The notes under the pieces are model-generated. The model ran no database searches and had not been told where the DNA came from. It saw only the letters and a list, made by a program, of their open reading frames with translations. Below are positions 5,427 to 7,495 of a stretch of 7,495 nt of DNA, one piece after another (position 1 is the first letter of the stretch; every line of letters starts with the position of its first letter). Both the position numbers and the translations under genes were made by a program. Origin of the DNA: an uncultured Peptococcaceae bacterium (GTDB lineage: Bacteria; Bacillota; Peptococcia; Peptococcales; Peptococcaceae). The stretch lies in the NCBI GenBank assembly GCA_937922955.1, contig CALAKO010000072.1, forward strand, positions 1 to 7,495. The letters run 5' to 3'.

Positions 5427-7445
5427 TTATTCTGCTTTTTCTAAAATCTGATAAACTGGTGCGCCTTCACATTGTGCTGGCATATCCAATCCAGCTAACA
5501 CTGCCACTGTTGGCGTTACATCCACGTGTCTGATAATACGATCTGTCTGATAATTTTTCTTAATGCCAGGGCCTGCTGCTGCAAAGACAGAAGCTACAGA
5601 AGTGCCGCAGGTACCGAGCATTGTTGACAGCGAATCACCATGATCATCTGTATAACCTTCTGCAACAAAGTAAACGATATCGCCACATTCTGGTCCACCC
5701 ATACCAACAACAAGCGCATCTTTATTACGCAATGCCATAGAAATAACACGATGACCAGTTTTCGGATCTGTCAATTTATACATATCTGTCATAATCTTCT
5801 CTTCAAGCTCAAATTTATCAGCTGGATCAACAATACCATGAGGATTTCTACCTTTCAAATTGATATATACTTCGTTACAACGCTGCGGAACAGCAACCGT
5901 CTTACTCCAATCAATCTCATGTGTATCATTACCGTTTTCATCCTTCACCATGGTCATATAACCCCATTTTGTGAAATAAACGGCGTTAACTGCATTAGTC
6001 CCTGGCAGGAAATCCGTACGTCCATGCTCTGGACAAACTTGGCCATGGTCAGAAACCATAACAATAGTCCAGCCTTCATCAATCATATCAAGGAACTGAC
6101 CAATATAATCATCAGTTTGAACATAAACATCTCTGAACAATTTTTGGTAAGTTTCTGGCGCCAATTTGTTACTGCCTTCATATAAGAACTTAACAAGCAG
6201 ATGGCCCTGCAGATCTACATTATGGAAATGCGAGAATATAACTTCATAACCTTTTGTTTTCGCTAGATATTTAATAGAGTTTGCATTCCAATTTGCAGCT
6301 GCTGTCCAGTTGGCATTCACGCATTTCGAAATCAGACGTTCATCGGAACCACCCGCCATACTAACAGGCTGTGGACAACCTACATTAGCTACAATATCTT
6401 TCAAAACAGATTTTGGATGCCAAAGTGTGTCATTTGTGAAATCCATCCCTGCTGAAACCCACAAACGAAGCGTTGAACCGTCTTCAGCAATATCAATCAA
6501 GCGCATGTTTCGATTGGCCTGAATCTTATCCTCACCGCGATAAGCATCATCAATAACATCCGTAATAAACACATCTTTTTCACATACAACAATCGGTTCT
6601 GTAGATTTTTTATTTTTATAGATAGCTACTCGATCATAAATGCCATCTTCATTTTTAAGAATCAAACATGGTCTATGAATCTTTCCGCTTGCATTCAACA
6701 ACGTACACTCTTTTGCACCTTCCGGAGCATTTGCCCAGTTAACTGCATCCTTAATAGGTGAGAAACAAATATCAAAAGGCGTGTCCGAAAGATTATGATA
6801 AGATTCTTCTGATGTCAAGGCGATACCGGTTACTTCATGCGCATGAACCTTATCAAAGCTTGTTAATTCATTGCTTTCTTCAACTTCCATACCAGGAATA
6901 AAACAAGGGATCTGACTGTCAGTTGCCGCCTTCGTTCCATACTTAAGCTGTTCAGTTTGAACACTTGCTACTAAGAGTTTTTCTGGATCAACCTCTGCAA
7001 CCCCCGTATTTGGTCCAGCAGGCTGTGTCCCATCAACAACTGTAAGATTTTCACTATCGGAAGTTGGTGGCCATGAACTTCCTGGCCAATGCCAAACCAA
7101 GGTTTTCTTTCCTGACTCAGCTGCCACATTCCACATTGGTTCAGCTGTACAACGACCTGAATCAAAATTATAAAGCAAAACATCCAATCGTTCTGGATCA
7201 CAAGCATAATACTCTGTAATACCATGTGTACATGGATTAGCACCGGTTGCCAATGTTGTCCACATTGGTGGAGTAACAGTTGGTTGTCCTCCAATCATAC
7301 GAATATCAGCTCGTGCAGATCCCATTTCTAAAAACTTTTTCATATTTGGCATATAACCTTCGTCAACATATTTTTTTGTTAACGCTGGATCCAAGCCATC
7401 AATCCCTAATACTAAAACCTTGTCTGTTAATGATGAGCTGGGGTT
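5427..7445 (-). CDS. Alkaline-phosphatase-superfamily phosphodiesterase/pyrophosphatase-like hydrolase, 5' end disrupted
   Basis: A metal-dependent hydrolase of phosphate or sulfate esters. The frame is open from 7445 (just after a TAA at 7448-7446) for 672 residues; numbering starts there. The metal-site pattern of the superfamily is complete: D16 in VLGIDG, nucleophile candidate T58 in PTVTPP followed by TLATGANPCTHGI, D411 and H415 in HFHNVDLQGH, D466/H467 in VSDHG, and H602 in DDHG. The C-terminus has the typical HVDVTPTVAVLAGLDMP. More than 300 residues between the nucleophile and the second ligand set hold an inserted domain, arranged as in phosphoglycerate mutase-like members. The in-frame TTG at 7394 is a poor start: it falls after D16, which is essential in the family. 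No ATG or GTG lies between the stop and GIDG. Signal-peptide-like sequence occurs upstream in other frames, so the enzyme was probably exported. It precedes the transporter gene, suggesting extracytoplasmic hydrolysis then uptake. The substrate is not predictable. Confidence 0.85.
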   Translation of the reverse strand, partial: NPSSSLTDKVLVLGIDGLDPALTKKYVDEGYMPNMKKFLEMGSARADIRMIGGQPTVTPPMWTTLATGANPCTHGITEYYACDPERLDVLLYNFDSGRCTAEPMWNVAAESGKKTLVWHWPGSSWPPTSDSENLTVVDGTQPAGPNTGVAEVDPEKLLVASVQTEQLKYGTKAATDSQIPCFIPGMEVEESNELTSFDKVHAHEVTGIALTSEESYHNLSDTPFDICFSPIKDAVNWANAPEGAKECTLLNASGKIHRPCLILKNEDGIYDRVAIYKNKKSTEPIVVCEKDVFITDVIDDAYRGEDKIQANRNMRLIDIAEDGSTLRLWVSAGMDFTNDTLWHPKSVLKDIVANVGCPQPVSMAGGSDERLISKCVNANWTAAANWNANSIKYLAKTKGYEVIFSHFHNVDLQGHLLVKFLYEGSNKLAPETYQKLFRDVYVQTDDYIGQFLDMIDEGWTIVMVSDHGQVCPEHGRTDFLPGTNAVNAVYFTKWGYMTMVKDENGNDTHEIDWSKTVAVPQRCNEVYINLKGRNPHGIVDPADKFELEEKIMTDMYKLTDPKTGHRVISMALRNKDALVVGMGGPECGDIVYFVAEGYTDDHGDSLSTMLGTCGTSVASVFAAAGPGIKKNYQTDRIIRHVDVTPTVAVLAGLDMPAQCEGAPVYQILEKAE

Positions 7446-7490
7446 TTAGCAAACACGAAAGAAATCCGCCAACAAATAAAACTATTTCAT
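7446..7490 (-). pseudogene. Broken signal-peptide-coding 5' end of the hydrolase gene
   Basis: On the minus strand ATG (7490-7488) is followed by AAA and an immediate TAG. One more A in that run would give MK followed by IVLFVGGFLSCLLKP, a typical short positive start and hydrophobic core. That frame then runs past the enzyme frame by one base at AAAACCCC (7447-7440); removing one base there joins it to SSSLTDKVLVLGIDG. The third frame instead reads FVFAKTPAHH, which looks like a signal peptidase site. All readings need one or two 1-nt changes at homopolymers. The window ends 5 nt upstream of the ATG, so its ribosome binding site cannot be checked. Confidence 0.45.
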
Positions 7491-7495
7491 GGGGC

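Noticed and set aside
5640..6185. Open plus-strand frame of 181 codons opposite the hydrolase gene
   Set aside because: It lies wholly inside a gene with clear catalytic motifs, has no recognisable domain and is a reverse-strand shadow.
7392..7394. TTG at 7394 as the start of the phosphatase-superfamily hydrolase
   Set aside because: It would remove the GIDG strand and the first metal-ligand aspartate, which are encoded in the same frame just upstream.

Overview
The window (about 40% GC by eye) holds protein-coding genes only; I see no RNA gene, CRISPR array or mobile element. Strong purine-rich ribosome binding sites (AGGGGG, AGGTGA, AAAGGGAG), short intergenic gaps and hairpin terminators fit a low-GC Firmicute. 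The protein style vaguely recalls anaerobic Negativicutes, but this is an impression and not a demonstrated assignment. Apart from a gene tail at the left edge, every gene is on the minus strand, so the operons below are described from right to left.

Left edge (1-280): the last 69 codons of a plus-strand LysR-type regulator end at a 23-bp bidirectional terminator, which it shares with the convergent minus-strand genes.

Right half (7490 down to 2594): three minus-strand genes. First is a large alkaline-phosphatase-superfamily metal-dependent hydrolase of the phosphodiesterase/pyrophosphatase type. Next is a 464-residue DASS/SLC13-like anion transporter. Third is a 421-residue metallo-beta-lactamase-fold hydrolase related to alkylsulfatases. 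Hairpins separate the genes: a 17-bp perfect stem without a U-tract between hydrolase and transporter, and a terminator-like stem between transporter and alkylsulfatase homologue. Two ester hydrolases around an anion transporter suggest uptake and use of an organic phosphate or sulfate ester, or of the acid it releases. The substrate cannot be read from sequence.

Middle to left (2475 down to 270): a compact, probably translationally coupled trio. It comprises a small zinc-ribbon protein, a stand-alone ABC ATPase of the ModF/YlmA kind with no permease nearby, and a 310-residue protein I do not recognise. A 22-bp palindrome sits upstream and may be an operator.

The most notable anomaly is at the right edge. 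The catalytic N-terminus of the phosphatase-superfamily gene (motif GIDG) is intact, but no normal start codon lies in its frame. A signal-peptide-like stretch lies just upstream in other frames, as if one or two 1-nt indels at homopolymers had broken the gene's 5' end. These could be real mutations, assembly errors or, less likely, recoding. Three genes also have longest-frame starts that ribosome-binding-site placement argues against, and I give the corrected starts.
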